From assembly GCF_900109645.1 (NCBI RefSeq), contig NZ_FOBG01000001.1, forward strand, positions 3,524,520-3,588,519: a stretch of DNA of 64,000 nt. Reading direction: 5' to 3'. The notes under the pieces were generated by a model. The model had not been told where the DNA came from. It ran no database searches and worked only from the letters and a program-made list of their open reading frames with translations. A program made the position numbers and the translations under genes. This DNA is from Duganella sp. CF402. GTDB lineage: Bacteria > Pseudomonadota > Gammaproteobacteria > Burkholderiales > Burkholderiaceae_D. Below, piece by piece: positions 1 through 10,212 of this stretch (positions within the stretch are counted from its first letter, which is position 1; each line of letters starts with the position of its first letter).

Positions 1-270
1 CCGCTCTGCGCGCCCGACTACATGGAGCAGGACTTCGCCCACATCACCCCCAACGAATACCTGATGCAGGCCGCGCCGCTGCAAGGCGCCAGCTACAGCA
101 TCGAAGCGCTGGCCGCCCCGCGCGACATCGCCGACATGCTGGCCATCGACACCAAACAGGCCTGCCTGGTGCTCAAGCGCCAGACCCGCTCCGGCGGCAT
201 GATCGCCACCCTGGCCACCATGTGGCATCCCGGCCACCGTTATCAATTCGCCGGCAGCTTCAGCCAATAA
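1..270 (+). CDS. hutC: Histidine utilization repressor HutC, C-terminal end (partial)
   Basis: The reading frame is open from the first base, so the start lies outside the window. The roughly 89 visible residues match the end of the UTRA effector-binding domain of GntR/HutC repressors, including the Tyr-Met-Gln-Ala-Ala-Pro and Leu-Val-Leu-Lys-Arg-Gln-Thr stretches and a late Met-Trp-His-Pro-Gly. HutC proteins bind urocanate and repress the hut histidine-degradation genes. The DNA-binding half is not visible, so another UTRA regulator of the same subfamily is possible. About 217 bases with no gene follow before the next start. Confidence 0.8.
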   Translation, partial: PLCAPDYMEQDFAHITPNEYLMQAAPLQGASYSIEALAAPRDIADMLAIDTKQACLVLKRQTRSGGMIATLATMWHPGHRYQFAGSFSQ

Positions 271-487
271 GTCCCCTTGCTAGCACGGCGCAAGCAACAA
301 CGCGCCGTGGCGCACTGCCACATTCTCACCGATTGTCACGAAAACAGCCTGAAATTGTTAAATCCGTGACGCTTTGCCACTGCCGCAGGATGCAATCGTT
401 TTCTTGCGAGCCGTCCGCCTACGGCCCCGGCTTCGATGCTATAGTTGCCTAGGACATAGCACGCATAGATCACCGAAAGGGAAGCTC

Positions 488-3400
488 TTGTTTCACTGCC
501 GTTCCCGCCTGCGCCAGACCGTCTGGCACCGTTTGTCGCTCCGGCTGACGGCGTGCGTGTTCGCGCTTGGGCCGCTGCTGTGCACCATCCCGGCGGGCGC
601 GGCGGAAAAGGTCACCATCCAGCTCAAATGGCAGCACCAGTTCCAGTTCGCCGGCTACTATGCCGCGCAGGACCAGGGCTATTACCGCGACGCCGGCCTC
701 GATGTCACCCTGCTGGAAGCGCGCCCCGGCGCCGACCCGCTGCAAACTGTGATGCAGGGCCAGGCCCAGTACGGCGTCGGCAACACCACCCTGCTGCTGG
801 CGCGCAGCATCGGCCAGCCGGTGGTGGTGCTGGCCTCCATCTTCCAGCACTCCGGCGCCACCCTGCTGCGCCGCGTGGCGGCCGACGGCAAGCCGCGCCC
901 CTGGCCCGGCAGCCGCCTGATGATCGCGCCCAACAACGAAGAGCTGACGGTGTTCCTGAAACAGCAGGGCGTGCGCATGGACAGCATCTACCAGGTCCCG
1001 CACAGCTACAACTTCGACGACCTGGCCGAAGGCCGCATCGACGCCATGTCGGTCTACCTGACCGAGGCGCCGTATGTGCTGGACCGCCTGCCGGTGCAGT
1101 ACGAACTCCTGTCGCCGCGCAGCGCCGGGCTGGATTTCTACGGCGACGTGCTGTACACCACCGAGAGCGAATTGCGCGAGCATCCGGCGCGCGCCCAGGC
1201 GCTGCGCGAGGCCACGCTGCGCGGCTGGATCTACGCCATGCAGCACCGCGGCGAGATCGCCGACCTGATACGCGCCCGCTACCCCGAACGCCACAGCCGC
1301 GAACACCTGATGTTCGAGGCCGAGCGCATTGCCCCGCTGCTGGAGCAGCCGCTGATTGAACTGGGCTACAGCAATCCGGAACGCTGGCGCGCCATCGCCC
1401 GCGACTACGCCGAGCAGGGCATGCTGCCGGCGAACTTCAGCATCGACGGCTTCCTGTACCAGCCGCCGGACGGCAATCCCATGCTGCGCTACGGCGGCCT
1501 GCTGGCCGGCGCGCTGCTGCTGGCGGTGTCGCTGGCCGGCGCCTGGCGCCTGCGGGTGCAGGGCCGCGCCTTGCGCGCCGCGCGGGTGGAACTGGGCAGC
1601 GCCGAACGGCTGGCCAGCTTCGCACTGGAAGGCTCGGGCGAAGGCAGCTGGGAATGGCGGCTCGACACCGGCATGCTGGCGCTGTCGCCGCGCTACTGCG
1701 CGCTGCTCGGCTACAGCGCCGACGAATTCCACCCCACGCTGGCCGAATGGCTGGAGTATGTACACCCGGACGACCGCCAACGGCTGGAGCGCGGCATTCA
1801 GGAGTACATGGCCAGCACCAGCGACGCCACCGGCCAGATCCGCAGCGAGCATCGCATGCGCGCCAAGGACGGCAGCTGGAAGTGGGTGCTGGCGCGCGGC
1901 ATGATCCTCGAACGCGATGAAGCCGGCCTGCCGCTGCGCGCGGCCGGCACGCTGGCCGACATCGGCGAACGCGCCGCCGCCGAGGAGGCGCGCATGTGGG
2001 CGGTGGTGGACGCCACGCCGGGCGCGGTGCTGGTGGCCGACAAGAGCGGCCGGGTATGGCACGCCAACCCGGCCTGCGCACGCTGCTTCGGCTACGAAGG
2101 CAGCATGGCCGGCCGCTCGATCGAACAGCTGGCGCCGGAAGCCATGCGCAGCAACGGCCGCGTGCGCGAACTGTTCTCGCGCCCCAACCTGCCGGGCCGC
2201 GTGCTGTGCGCGGTGCGTGCCGACGGCGGCAGCTTCCCGGCGATGGTCCACATGTCGCCGGTGGAGCTGGGCGGGCAGGAACTGGTGATCGTGGCGCTGC
2301 GCGACATGACCCAGCGCCAGCGCGCCGAGGAAGCGCTGCACGCCTCGTCGGAACGCTATCGCCAGATCGTGCAGACCGCCGCCGAAGGCATCTGGATGAC
2401 CAACGCCGACGACCGCACCACCTTCGTCAATCCCACCTTGGCGCGCATGCTGGACTACGACATCGAGCAGATGATGGGCCGCGCCATGACCGACTTCATG
2501 AGCGACAGCGGCCGCGAGCTGCTCAAGCAGCACCTGCAGCGCAGCCTGGCGGGCGAAGCGCGCCAGAGCGACGTGTGCTTCCTGCGCAGCGACGGCAGCA
2601 CCGTCTGGTGCCTGCTGTCGACCACCGTGATGAACGCCGATTCCGGCCACTACGCCGGCATGCTGGCCATGCTGACCGACATCACCGCGCGCCGCCAGGC
2701 CGAGGGCGCGCTGCACGAAACCAGCCAGCGCCTGGCTTCCATCTTCAACGCCGTCACCAACGGGCTGGTGATGGTGGACGGGCATGGCCACATCCTGGAA
2801 CGCAACGCGGCCGCCGCGCGCATGCTGGCGCACACCGAGGAACTGAGCCCCGGCGGCCTGTGGGCCGGCGTGCGCGAGGACGGCAGCAGCTGCGACGCCA
2901 GCAGCCATCCGGTGCAACTGGCGCTGGTGACGGGCATGTCGGTGCGCGACGTGGTGATGGGACTGGACCAGCACGACGGCACGCGCTGCTGGCTGTCGGT
3001 CAACGCCGAGCCGATCCCCGACGACAGCGGCAATGTGCATCTGGTGGTGGCCAGCCTGACCGAGATCACCGACCGCAAACGCGGCGAGGATGCGCTGCGC
3101 GAACTCAATGAACACCTGGAGGAACGGGTGGCGATCCGCACCAGCGAGCTTGATCACGCGCGCCTGGTGGCTGAGGAAGCCAGCCAGACCAAGGGCCAGT
3201 TCCTGGCCAATATGAGCCACGAGATCCGCACCCCGATGAACGGCGTGATCGGCATGGCCTATCTGGCGCTGAAGACCGAACTCGATCCGCGCCAGCGCGA
3301 CTACCTTGAAAAAATCCGCTTCGCCGGCGAACACCTGCTGGGCATCATCGACGACATCCTCGATATTTCGAAAATCGAAGCGGGCAAGCTGGAAATCGAG

Positions 3401-4777
3401 CAAGTCGATTTCGCGCTCGATCACGTGATTCAAACGCTCAACACCGTGGTGGCGCCGAAGGCCGCCAGCCGCGAGCTGGAACTGGTGTACGACCTCGATC
3501 CGACCTTGCCCAAAGTGCTGCGCGGCGATCCGCTGCGGCTCGGCCAGGTGCTGATCAACTACGCCAACAACGCCATCAAGTTCAGCGAAAAAGGCCGCAT
3601 CGAAGTGCGGGTGCGGCAGGTGGTGGGCGACGCCGACGGCTGCCTGCTGCGCTTTGAAGTCAGCGACTGCGGCATCGGCCTGTCGGAAGGCGAAATCGAC
3701 AAACTGTTCCAGCAGTTCCAGCAGGCCGACACCTCCACCACGCGCGAATACGGCGGCACCGGCCTCGGTCTGGCGATCTGCAAGCAGCTGGCGCAGTTGA
3801 TGGGCGGCGAAGTGGGCGTGCGCAGCCGGCCGGGCCAGGGCAGCACCTTCTGGTTCACCGCGCGCCTCGGCATCAGCAGCGCCACCGTGCCGGCGCTGAT
3901 CGACCGCGTGAAAGATGCCGCCGCCGAACTGCTGGCCTCCTCGCGCAGCGCCGCCGTGATGTCGGCGCTGAAGAACGCGCGCATCCTGCTGGTGGAGGAC
4001 AACACCTTCAACCAGCAGATCGCGCTGGAAATGCTGGAAGACGTGGGCTCCTCGGTATGCCTGGCCGCCAACGGCATGGAAGCGCTGGAGCTGCTGCGCC
4101 AGACCGCCTTCGACTGCGTGCTGATGGACGTGCAGATGCCGCTGATGGACGGCCTGGAAGCGACCCGCCGCATCCGCGCCGACCCGCGCCTGGCCGACAT
4201 GCGGGTGCTGGCCATGACCGCCACTGCCACCAGCGAAGACCGGGTGCGCTGCATCGAGGCCGGCATGGACGATTTCATCTCCAAGCCCATCCAGCCGGCG
4301 CTGATGTACCAGACCATCGCCAACTGGCTGCCCGAGCGTGACGCCGCCGACCTGCGCGACAGCGGCGCGCCGCGCCCTGCGCGGCCGGCCTTCAAGACCA
4401 CGCTGGGCGGCGACCCGGCAGTGATCGATTTATCGATCCTGGCCAAGCTGCTGGGCTATCATCCACACAAGGTGCGCAAGTTTGCGTTCAAGTTTTTGCA
4501 GAACACCCAGGACGGCCTGACCCAGATGGAAGCGGCGCTGCAGCGCGGCGACCTGGTGGCGCTGCGCGAGCTCGGTCATCGCCTGAAATCGCCGGCCCGC
4601 ACCGTGGGCGCGCTGGGCATGGGCGAACTGCTGCTGGAAGTGGAACAGCTGCCGGTCACCGACAGCGACGCCGACAACCGCCAGCGCGCGCAGGCGCTGC
4701 TGAAGAAACTGTGGCCGCTGCTGGAGCGGATCACCGAACAAATCATGACCAATACGACTTTTGCCGACGATAACTAA
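488..4777 (+). CDS. Hybrid sensor histidine kinase with NMT1/THI5-like periplasmic sensor, four PAS, REC and HPt
   Basis: A 1,429-residue membrane kinase. The TTG start at 488 follows a good AAAGGGAAG ribosome site and gives a proper signal peptide; the upstream ATG at 374 would add 38 unlikely residues. Order: signal peptide to about residue 38, an NMT1/THI5 substrate-binding domain (about 40-270, starting [19 protein letters not shown]), a membrane helix near 335-355, four PAS domains (about 375-870), HisKA with phospho-acceptor His911 in NMSHEIRTP, HATPase_c with the GGTGLGL G-box, a receiver with Asp1214 in LMDVQMP, and an HPt domain with His1364. It is a complete internal phosphorelay whose sensor resembles binding proteins for thiamine precursors or similar small molecules; the ligand is unknown. 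A receiver gene starts one base after its stop. Confidence 0.9.
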   Translation: MFHCRSRLRQTVWHRLSLRLTACVFALGPLLCTIPAGAAEKVTIQLKWQHQFQFAGYYAAQDQGYYRDAGLDVTLLEARPGADPLQTVMQGQAQYGVGNTTLLLARSIGQPVVVLASIFQHSGATLLRRVAADGKPRPWPGSRLMIAPNNEELTVFLKQQGVRMDSIYQVPHSYNFDDLAEGRIDAMSVYLTEAPYVLDRLPVQYELLSPRSAGLDFYGDVLYTTESELREHPARAQALREATLRGWIYAMQHRGEIADLIRARYPERHSREHLMFEAERIAPLLEQPLIELGYSNPERWRAIARDYAEQGMLPANFSIDGFLYQPPDGNPMLRYGGLLAGALLLAVSLAGAWRLRVQGRALRAARVELGSAERLASFALEGSGEGSWEWRLDTGMLALSPRYCALLGYSADEFHPTLAEWLEYVHPDDRQRLERGIQEYMASTSDATGQIRSEHRMRAKDGSWKWVLARGMILERDEAGLPLRAAGTLADIGERAAAEEARMWAVVDATPGAVLVADKSGRVWHANPACARCFGYEGSMAGRSIEQLAPEAMRSNGRVRELFSRPNLPGRVLCAVRADGGSFPAMVHMSPVELGGQELVIVALRDMTQRQRAEEALHASSERYRQIVQTAAEGIWMTNADDRTTFVNPTLARMLDYDIEQMMGRAMTDFMSDSGRELLKQHLQRSLAGEARQSDVCFLRSDGSTVWCLLSTTVMNADSGHYAGMLAMLTDITARRQAEGALHETSQRLASIFNAVTNGLVMVDGHGHILERNAAAARMLAHTEELSPGGLWAGVREDGSSCDASSHPVQLALVTGMSVRDVVMGLDQHDGTRCWLSVNAEPIPDDSGNVHLVVASLTEITDRKRGEDALRELNEHLEERVAIRTSELDHARLVAEEASQTKGQFLANMSHEIRTPMNGVIGMAYLALKTELDPRQRDYLEKIRFAGEHLLGIIDDILDISKIEAGKLEIEQVDFALDHVIQTLNTVVAPKAASRELELVYDLDPTLPKVLRGDPLRLGQVLINYANNAIKFSEKGRIEVRVRQVVGDADGCLLRFEVSDCGIGLSEGEIDKLFQQFQQADTSTTREYGGTGLGLAICKQLAQLMGGEVGVRSRPGQGSTFWFTARLGISSATVPALIDRVKDAAAELLASSRSAAVMSALKNARILLVEDNTFNQQIALEMLEDVGSSVCLAANGMEALELLRQTAFDCVLMDVQMPLMDGLEATRRIRADPRLADMRVLAMTATATSEDRVRCIEAGMDDFISKPIQPALMYQTIANWLPERDAADLRDSGAPRPARPAFKTTLGGDPAVIDLSILAKLLGYHPHKVRKFAFKFLQNTQDGLTQMEAALQRGDLVALRELGHRLKSPARTVGALGMGELLLEVEQLPVTDSDADNRQRAQALLKKLWPLLERITEQIMTNTTFADDN

Positions 4778-4778
4778 G

Positions 4779-5174
4779 ATGCGGATACTACTGCTGGACG
4801 ACGACCCTTTTATGCTGGACATCCTGGCCGACATGATCTCCGGCCTGGGCGAGCACACCGTGGTGCGCGAGACCGACGGCCGCCGCGCCCTGATCGAACT
4901 GCGCCTGCGGCCGCCGCAGCTGGTCATCTGCGACCTGTCGATGCCGGTGATGGACGGCATTGACTTCCTGCGCCTGGCCGCCGCCCAGCAATACCAGGGC
5001 GGCGTGGCGCTGCTGTCCGGGGTCGACGGCGCGGTGCTGAAGACCGCCGCCCGGCTGGCCGAAGCCCAGGGCCTGGCCATCCTCGACGCCTGCGCCAAGC
5101 CGATGAGCATCGACACCCTGGCCGCCCTGCTGCAGCGCGCGGCGGCGGCCATTCCCAGCAATCTTGGTAAATAG
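4779..5174 (+). CDS. Single-domain response regulator
   Basis: 131 residues forming a bare CheY-like receiver: acidic pocket in LLLDDDPF near the N-terminus, phospho-acceptor Asp in ICDLSMPVMDG, and a Lys near the end in CAKPMS. There is no output domain. The ATG at 4779 begins one base after the stop of the hybrid kinase, so the two are almost surely co-translated; an in-frame TTG at 4761 would overlap that gene and is less likely. It is the natural acceptor for the HPt His of the upstream kinase, and probably works through protein contacts. Confidence 0.88.
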   Translation: MRILLLDDDPFMLDILADMISGLGEHTVVRETDGRRALIELRLRPPQLVICDLSMPVMDGIDFLRLAAAQQYQGGVALLSGVDGAVLKTAARLAEAQGLAILDACAKPMSIDTLAALLQRAAAAIPSNLGK

Positions 5175-5369
5175 TTTAGAGGGTTGCGACAAACAACCGC
5201 ACATTTTTAAAAAATGGGTTATTATTTACGCCATCCCTCGCCTGCCGACCTTGTTGCCATCCCCCCCGAGACATTGAAATCGTGCAAATGGCACCCAACT
5301 GCTGCTCATGGCAGCGTTTGAGGCCCGTCCCCAGGCGTTATTACTTACATCACCTCGATTGAGGAAAAT

Positions 5370-5696
5370 ATGAGCGAAAATATCAAACACATTACCGATG
5401 CATCCTTTGACGCCGACGTGCTGAAATCCGACCGCCCAGTGCTGGTGGACTTCTGGGCCGAATGGTGCGGCCCTTGCAAGAGCATCGCCCCAATCCTGGA
5501 AGAAGTAGCAAAAGAATACGAAGGCAAGATCCAGATCGCCAAGATGGACGTGGACTCGAACCAGGCTGTGCCAGCCAAGTTCGGCATCCGTGGCATCCCG
5601 ACCCTGATCCTGTTCAAGAACGGCGTCGCCGCCGCTCAAAAGGTTGGCGCAATGGCAAAAGGCCAGCTGACCTCTTTCATCGACAGCAATATCTAA
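5370..5696 (+). CDS. trxA: Thioredoxin
   Basis: 108 residues with the canonical WCGPC active site, the VDFWAEWC lead-in and the cis-Pro in GIPTL. It is a cytoplasmic dithiol reductant of standard TrxA length. The start is preceded by GAGGAAAAT. It sits upstream of rho, an order widely conserved in proteobacteria. A strong 26-base hairpin lies between the two genes. Confidence 0.97.
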   Translation: MSENIKHITDASFDADVLKSDRPVLVDFWAEWCGPCKSIAPILEEVAKEYEGKIQIAKMDVDSNQAVPAKFGIRGIPTLILFKNGVAAAQKVGAMAKGQLTSFIDSNI

Positions 5697-5719
5697 GATA
5701 AGATATCGCCAGTTGTACC

Positions 5720-5745
5720 AGCGGCGCCGCGCTCGCGGCGCCGCT
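5720..5745 (+). terminator. Perfect GC hairpin between trxA and rho
   Basis: A 12-base stem (AGCGGCGCCGCG paired with CGCGGCGCCGCT) closes over a two-base CT turn, 23 bases after the trxA stop. No U-tract follows, so it is not a textbook intrinsic terminator. It could protect the trxA 3' end, pause polymerase, or take part in control of rho, which is known to be autoregulated through its leader in enterics. Confidence 0.5.
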
Positions 5746-5816
5746 GAATAAAACGAGACAACCCACGTAGTCCCCTCCCCTACCTTTACTTTCCCGTCGC
5801 GGGATACTCAAACAAT

Positions 5817-7079
5817 ATGCATCTATCTGAATTGAAGGCCTTACACGTTTCGGCGTTGTTGGAAATGGCCATCGGACTCGATATCGACAATGCGGCGCGC
5901 CTGCGCAAGCAAGAGTTGATGTTCGCGATCCTGAAAAAACGCGCCAAATCGGGCGAGCAAATCTTCGGCGATGGCGCCCTGGAAGTGCTGCCGGACGGCT
6001 TTGGCTTCCTGCGCTCGCCGGACGCCAGCTACATGGCGTCGACCGACGACATCTACATTTCGCCGTCGCAGATCCGCCGCTTCAACCTGCACACCGGCGA
6101 CTCGATCGAAGGCGAAGTGCGCACCCCGAAAGACGGCGAGCGCTATTTCGCGCTGGTCAAGGTCGACAAGGTCAACGGCGAATCGCCGGAAGCCTCGAAA
6201 CACCGCATCCTGTTTGAGAATCTGACGCCGCTGCACCCGAACGAGCCGCTGCGCCTGGAACGCGACATCAACGGCACCGAGAACATCACCGGCCGTATCG
6301 TCGACCTGATCTCGCCGATCGGCAAGGGCCAGCGCGGCCTGCTGGTGGCGTCGCCGAAGTCCGGTAAATCGGTCATGCTGCAGCACATCGCCCACGCGAT
6401 CACCTCGAACCACCCTGACGTCACCCTGATCGTGCTGCTGATCGACGAACGTCCGGAAGAGGTTACCGAGATGCAGCGTTCGGTGCGCGGCGAAGTCGTG
6501 GCCTCGACCTTCGACGAACCGGCCACCCGCCACGTGCAGGTCGCCGAGATGGTGCTGGAAAAAGCCAAGCGCCTGGTCGAAATGAAAAAAGACGTGGTCA
6601 TCCTGCTGGACTCGATCACCCGCCTGGCGCGCGCCTACAACACCGTGATCCCGGCTTCGGGCAAGGTGCTGACCGGTGGTGTGGACGCCAACGCGCTGCA
6701 ACGTCCGAAGCGCTTCTTCGGCGCCGCCCGTAACGTCGAAGAAGGCGGCTCGCTGACCATCGTCGCCACCGCGCTGATCGAAACCGGCTCGCGCATGGAC
6801 GACGTGATCTACGAAGAATTCAAGGGTACCGGCAATATGGAGGTGCACCTGGAGCGCCGCCTGGCCGAGAAACGCGTCTACCCGGCGATCAACCTGAACA
6901 AATCGGGCACCCGCCGCGAAGAACTGCTGATCAAGCCGGACCAGCTGCAGAAGATCTGGATCCTGCGCAAGCTGCTGTACTCGATGGACGAGATCGAGGC
7001 GATGGAGTTCATCCTCGACAAGATGCGCGCGACGAAGAACAACACCGAGTTCTTCGACATGATGCGCCGAGGCGGCTAA
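5817..7079 (+). CDS. rho: Transcription termination factor Rho
   Basis: 420 residues, standard length for Rho. An N-terminal Rho_N helical region opens [18 protein letters not shown]. The RNA-binding cold-shock-like domain holds GFGFLRSP. The ATPase core carries Walker A SPKSGKS, Walker [17 protein letters not shown] and the Q-loop region around [10 protein letters not shown]. It is a hexameric RNA-dependent helicase ending non-coding and untranslated transcripts. The gene follows trxA and precedes rpmE2, a typical betaproteobacterial order. Confidence 0.98.
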   Translation: MHLSELKALHVSALLEMAIGLDIDNAARLRKQELMFAILKKRAKSGEQIFGDGALEVLPDGFGFLRSPDASYMASTDDIYISPSQIRRFNLHTGDSIEGEVRTPKDGERYFALVKVDKVNGESPEASKHRILFENLTPLHPNEPLRLERDINGTENITGRIVDLISPIGKGQRGLLVASPKSGKSVMLQHIAHAITSNHPDVTLIVLLIDERPEEVTEMQRSVRGEVVASTFDEPATRHVQVAEMVLEKAKRLVEMKKDVVILLDSITRLARAYNTVIPASGKVLTGGVDANALQRPKRFFGAARNVEEGGSLTIVATALIETGSRMDDVIYEEFKGTGNMEVHLERRLAEKRVYPAINLNKSGTRREELLIKPDQLQKIWILRKLLYSMDEIEAMEFILDKMRATKNNTEFFDMMRRGG

Positions 7080-7087
7080 GCTCCGCC

Positions 7088-7167
7088 CGTCGTACCGGCG
7101 CAGGCCGGTACCCATAGAACGCGGGCCATCAGGCTCAGCATGGATTCCGGCCTACGCCGGAATGACG
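7088..7167. repeat. Paired inverted-repeat element (REP/BIME-like)
   Basis: Two palindromic units face each other. The left unit (about 7088-7117) has GTACCGGC-GCAG-GCCGGTAC followed by CCATAG. The right unit (about 7139-7167) has CATGGATTCCGGC-CTAC-GCCGGAAT-GACG. Each unit folds as an 8-base stem with a 4-base loop and both share a CGTC...CCAT frame in opposite orientation. A third single unit is at 54367-54396. The placement just after the rho stop suggests it may also stabilise or end that transcript. Confidence 0.65.
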
Positions 7168-7324
7168 ATAACAAACAGGCAACCCCGGTTGCCTGTTTGC
7201 GTTTACGGGCGTATAATCGCCGATCGCATTATTTTTAAATCTGGCAAGTGAGCGGCAATCGGGTCATGAAGTAGGTTAGACCGACGAAGTGCTGTTTGGC
7301 TACCAAACTAACCGAGGCTACAAA

Positions 7325-7594
7325 ATGAAACCAGAAGGTCACCCAGAATACCGCGAAGTTGTTTTCCACGACCTGTCGTGCGACTTCAAATTCATCACCC
7401 GTTCGACCATCGGCACCCGCGAAACCATCAACCACAACGGTAAAGACTACCCACTGGTGAAGATCGAGGTTTCGGCTGAATCGCACCCGTTCTACACCGG
7501 CAAACACAAAATCGTCGACACCGCTGGCCGCGTTGAGAAATTCCGCCAGAAGTTCGGTACCGTCGGTTCGAAAACCGCCGTCGCTGCAGGCTAA
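7325..7594 (+). CDS. rpmE2: 50S ribosomal protein L31 type B
   Basis: 89 residues of the zinc-independent (C-minus) L31 type. It starts [14 protein letters not shown] and carries SHPFYTGK and [11 protein letters not shown], and it lacks the CxxC pair of zinc-binding L31. The ATG at 7325 is preceded by GAGG at 7314-7317; the longer frame to 7289 has no matching site. A clear intrinsic terminator follows. In many bacteria the C-minus form is induced under zinc limitation, but it can also be the only copy. Confidence 0.95.
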   Translation: MKPEGHPEYREVVFHDLSCDFKFITRSTIGTRETINHNGKDYPLVKIEVSAESHPFYTGKHKIVDTAGRVEKFRQKFGTVGSKTAVAAG

Positions 7595-7611
7595 TTTCAG
7601 CCGCTTCGATA

Positions 7612-7639
7612 AAAAAAGCAGCCTCTGGCTGCTTTTTTT
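7612..7639 (+). terminator. Intrinsic terminator after rpmE2
   Basis: A 7-base stem AGCAGCC/GGCTGCT with a TCT loop is followed by a run of Ts and preceded by a run of As, so it can work in both directions. It begins 17 bases after the rpmE2 stop. Confidence 0.9.
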
Positions 7640-7695
7640 GTTTGCCGTGCAGTTTTCCTGCATACTCCGGTTCTACTCATAAAAACACACCATCG

Positions 7696-9432
7696 ATGAA
7701 GCCAGTCCGTCTTCCTGCCGCCGCCACCTTGGCCTTGCCGCGCTGGGCGCTGTACGCCCTCGGCCTGTTGTACATCCTGCCCGGCCTGATCGGGCGCGAC
7801 CCGTGGAAGAACGACGATGCCGCCAGTTTCGGCATCATGTGGACGATGGCGCACGGCAGCTGGCAAGACTGGCTGTGGCCGAATGTGGCCGGCCTGTCGT
7901 GGCCGGACGAAGGCCCGCTGGCGTTCTGGCTGGGCGCGCTCGGCATCAAGGCCTTCGGCTGGCTGATGGGCGACGTGCTGGCCGCGCGCGTGGGCACCGT
8001 GGCGGTGTTCCTGCTGGGCGTGCTGTCGCTGTGGTACGCCACCTATCACCTCGGCCGCCGGCAAGATGCGCAGCCGCTGCGGCTGGCCTTCGGCGGCCAG
8101 CCCGAGCCGGACGACTTCGGTCGCACCCTGGCCGACGCCGCCGTCCTGATCTACCTCGGCTGCCTCGGTCTGCTGCTGCACAGCCATGAAACCACGCCCG
8201 AAGCGCTGCAGGTGGCCATGACCGCCTTCCTGCTGTACCGCACCGTGCGCTACGTGGAAAAGCCGTCGCTGCGCAACGCCGCCCTGAGCGGCCTGGCGAT
8301 CGGCCTGCTGACCCTGACCCGTGGCTGGGTCACGCCGGTGTGCCTGATGCTGGCCCTGTTCGCCTGCACCCGCTTCCTGGCCCAGCCGGCCATCCGCGCC
8401 ATGCGCGACCTTGGCGCCATGATCGCCGTCGGCGGCGCCGTCACCGCGCTGTGGCTGGTGCCGGCCCAGCTGCTGGCGCCCTACCACCAGCAGCCGATGC
8501 ATGCGTGGCTGGGCTGGAACTGGCTGCAGCTGGCGTGGCCAAGCTGGCCGACCATCAAATTCTTCTTCCGTGTCGGGGTGTGGTTCTTCTGGCCGGCCTG
8601 GCCGTTTGCCGCCTGGGCCATCTGGGCCTGGCGCCGCCAGCGCGGCGTGCTGCACATCGTGGTGCCGCTGGCCTTCGTGGTGATGGGCGTGCTGCTGACC
8701 CTGTGCCATCCGCAACCTGAACAGGGCCAGTTGCTGGTGCTGCTGCCGCCGCTGGCGGTGATGGCCGCGTTCGGCCTGCTGACCGTCAAGCGCGGCGCCA
8801 TCAACGCCATCGACTGGTTCTCGGTGATGGCGCTGACGCTGTGCGCGGCCGTGATCTGGATCTTCTGGATCGCCAAGCTGACCGGCTGGCCGGCGCAGGC
8901 CGCCAGGAACGCGCTCAAGCTGGTGCCCGGCTTCCACCCGGAACTGGGCTGGGCCGCCTTCTTCGTGGCGCTGGCCGCCACCTTGGGCTGGTTTGTGCTG
9001 GTGTACTGGCGCATCTCGCGCCAGCCGGCGGTGCTGTGGCGCGCCGTGGTGTTGTCGTCGGGCGGCCTGATCCTGATCTGGATCCTGCTGATGACCCTGT
9101 TCCTGCCGGACGTCAATTACAGCAAGAGCTACGCCAGCGTGGCGCGCCAGATCGCCGACAAGCTGCCGGCCAAGGCCGGCTGCATCGAAACCAATGTCGG
9201 CGCCGCCCAGCGCGCCTCATTCGCCTACTACGCCGAGCTGCCGTTTGCCGGCGTGGAAGGCGGCCGCTGCGACCTGCTGCTGCTGCAAGACAGCACCCGG
9301 GTGCGCGACGACCGCGAGATCGCGCCGCAGTACCGGGGCAAGCAATGGGTGCTGCTGTGGGAAGGCCGCCGTCCGGCCGACCGCGAGGAACGCTTCCGCC
9401 TGTTCCGCCGCGCCGACGCGGACAGCAAATAA
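7696..9432 (+). CDS. GT39-like (ArnT-type) membrane glycosyltransferase
   Basis: 578 residues with about 11-12 hydrophobic segments and a soluble C-terminal tail. The first periplasmic loop has GRDPWKNDDAASF, placed like the acidic catalytic motif of GT-C enzymes such as ArnT and PMT family members, followed by PDEGPLAFWLG. Such enzymes move a sugar from a polyprenyl-phosphate carrier to lipid A, protein or polysaccharide on the outer face of the inner membrane. The substrate cannot be read from the sequence. The ATG at 7696 is chosen because an earlier in-frame TTG lies inside the terminator. It ends 2 bases from the convergent gene at 9435. Confidence 0.75.
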   Translation: MKPVRLPAAATLALPRWALYALGLLYILPGLIGRDPWKNDDAASFGIMWTMAHGSWQDWLWPNVAGLSWPDEGPLAFWLGALGIKAFGWLMGDVLAARVGTVAVFLLGVLSLWYATYHLGRRQDAQPLRLAFGGQPEPDDFGRTLADAAVLIYLGCLGLLLHSHETTPEALQVAMTAFLLYRTVRYVEKPSLRNAALSGLAIGLLTLTRGWVTPVCLMLALFACTRFLAQPAIRAMRDLGAMIAVGGAVTALWLVPAQLLAPYHQQPMHAWLGWNWLQLAWPSWPTIKFFFRVGVWFFWPAWPFAAWAIWAWRRQRGVLHIVVPLAFVVMGVLLTLCHPQPEQGQLLVLLPPLAVMAAFGLLTVKRGAINAIDWFSVMALTLCAAVIWIFWIAKLTGWPAQAARNALKLVPGFHPELGWAAFFVALAATLGWFVLVYWRISRQPAVLWRAVVLSSGGLILIWILLMTLFLPDVNYSKSYASVARQIADKLPAKAGCIETNVGAAQRASFAYYAELPFAGVEGGRCDLLLLQDSTRVRDDREIAPQYRGKQWVLLWEGRRPADREERFRLFRRADADSK

Positions 9433-9434
9433 GC

Positions 9435-9827
9435 TTAGCGGCGCGCCATCACGATGGCGTCGCCCGACGCCAGCTTGCCGGCCCCCGGCAGCTTGCCGAA
9501 ATTGGCGATGCCGACGGTCTCACCCTTATCGGTGAATTCGACGCGGGCGCCATTCTCCGTCACAAAGGCGGTCGGCGAGACGGCATAGATGCGCGTCCGC
9601 TCACCGTTGCCCAGCTGGGTGTAATAGTGGTTCATGCGCGAGCTGAAGGTGATTTCCTGGCCGTTCTCCAGCAGGAATGTGCCCTTGAAATCGTGGAAGT
9701 CGTACTCCTGCAGGTAGTAACGCTGCGGCGAACGCTGCGTGATTTGCACGCTCATATCGTCAGCGTAGGCGAGGGACAGGGTCGACAGGGCGAGCGCGGC
9801 TGCGACGCCGGCGAGGATCGTTTTCAT
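9435..9827 (-). CDS. Small exported protein of unknown function
   Basis: 130 residues. A signal peptide (MKTILAGVAAALALSTLSLAYA, cleaved near residue 22) is preceded by GGAG. The mature part reads as beta-rich, with YYLQEYDFHDFKGTFLLENG and a short Gly-rich end, and has no cysteines or recognised catalytic motif. It may be a small periplasmic or surface protein. It faces the FtsH-like gene across a 385-base gap. Confidence 0.7.
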   Translation of the reverse strand: MKTILAGVAAALALSTLSLAYADDMSVQITQRSPQRYYLQEYDFHDFKGTFLLENGQEITFSSRMNHYYTQLGNGERTRIYAVSPTAFVTENGARVEFTDKGETVGIANFGKLPGAGKLASGDAIVMARR

Positions 9828-10212
9828 GGTGTGCTCCGTAAGTTGTAGATGCTGGAAAATTACCGGGCGCCACCGCTGCAATCTCCAATTCAGCGGCAGA
9901 CGTGTACAGATTAACAAAGCCCGCGTCCAAGATCTTGCCCATGCGACGAGCGGTCAAAGCACGCACACCAGCTGCAAAAAACCCGGAATAAACGGTGACA
10001 GGACGCCCGGTGTTGCGCGTTGCGCTTTTTTTAGGCACCACGTGATACAAAAGCCGCCGCAGCAGCTATAGTTGCGCATTGAATGCATTGCCGTACGGCA
10101 GCATTTAAACCTTATCCGGCCGCGCCCCGCTTTGCGCCGCCGGTCATGGCGGCCCCGGCTGCTGCGCCCCACCCCCGCGCCTGGCCCCGGCAGCATGCCT
10201 TTGGATGGCATC
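9828..10212. other. Divergent intergenic region without a recognised gene
   Basis: This 385-base gap separates two outward-reading genes, so it should hold promoters for both. I see a ribosome site for the left gene next to 9827, a T7 run at about 10025, and TATAGT near 10066 that could be a -10 for the right gene, without a convincing -35. Short open frames here have no coding character. Confidence 0.4.

Noticed and set aside
470..3433. 987-codon open frame on the minus strand
   Set aside because: It is the antisense shadow of the hybrid kinase; the peptide is His/Gln/Arg/Ala-rich with no domain, and the plus frame has clear motifs.
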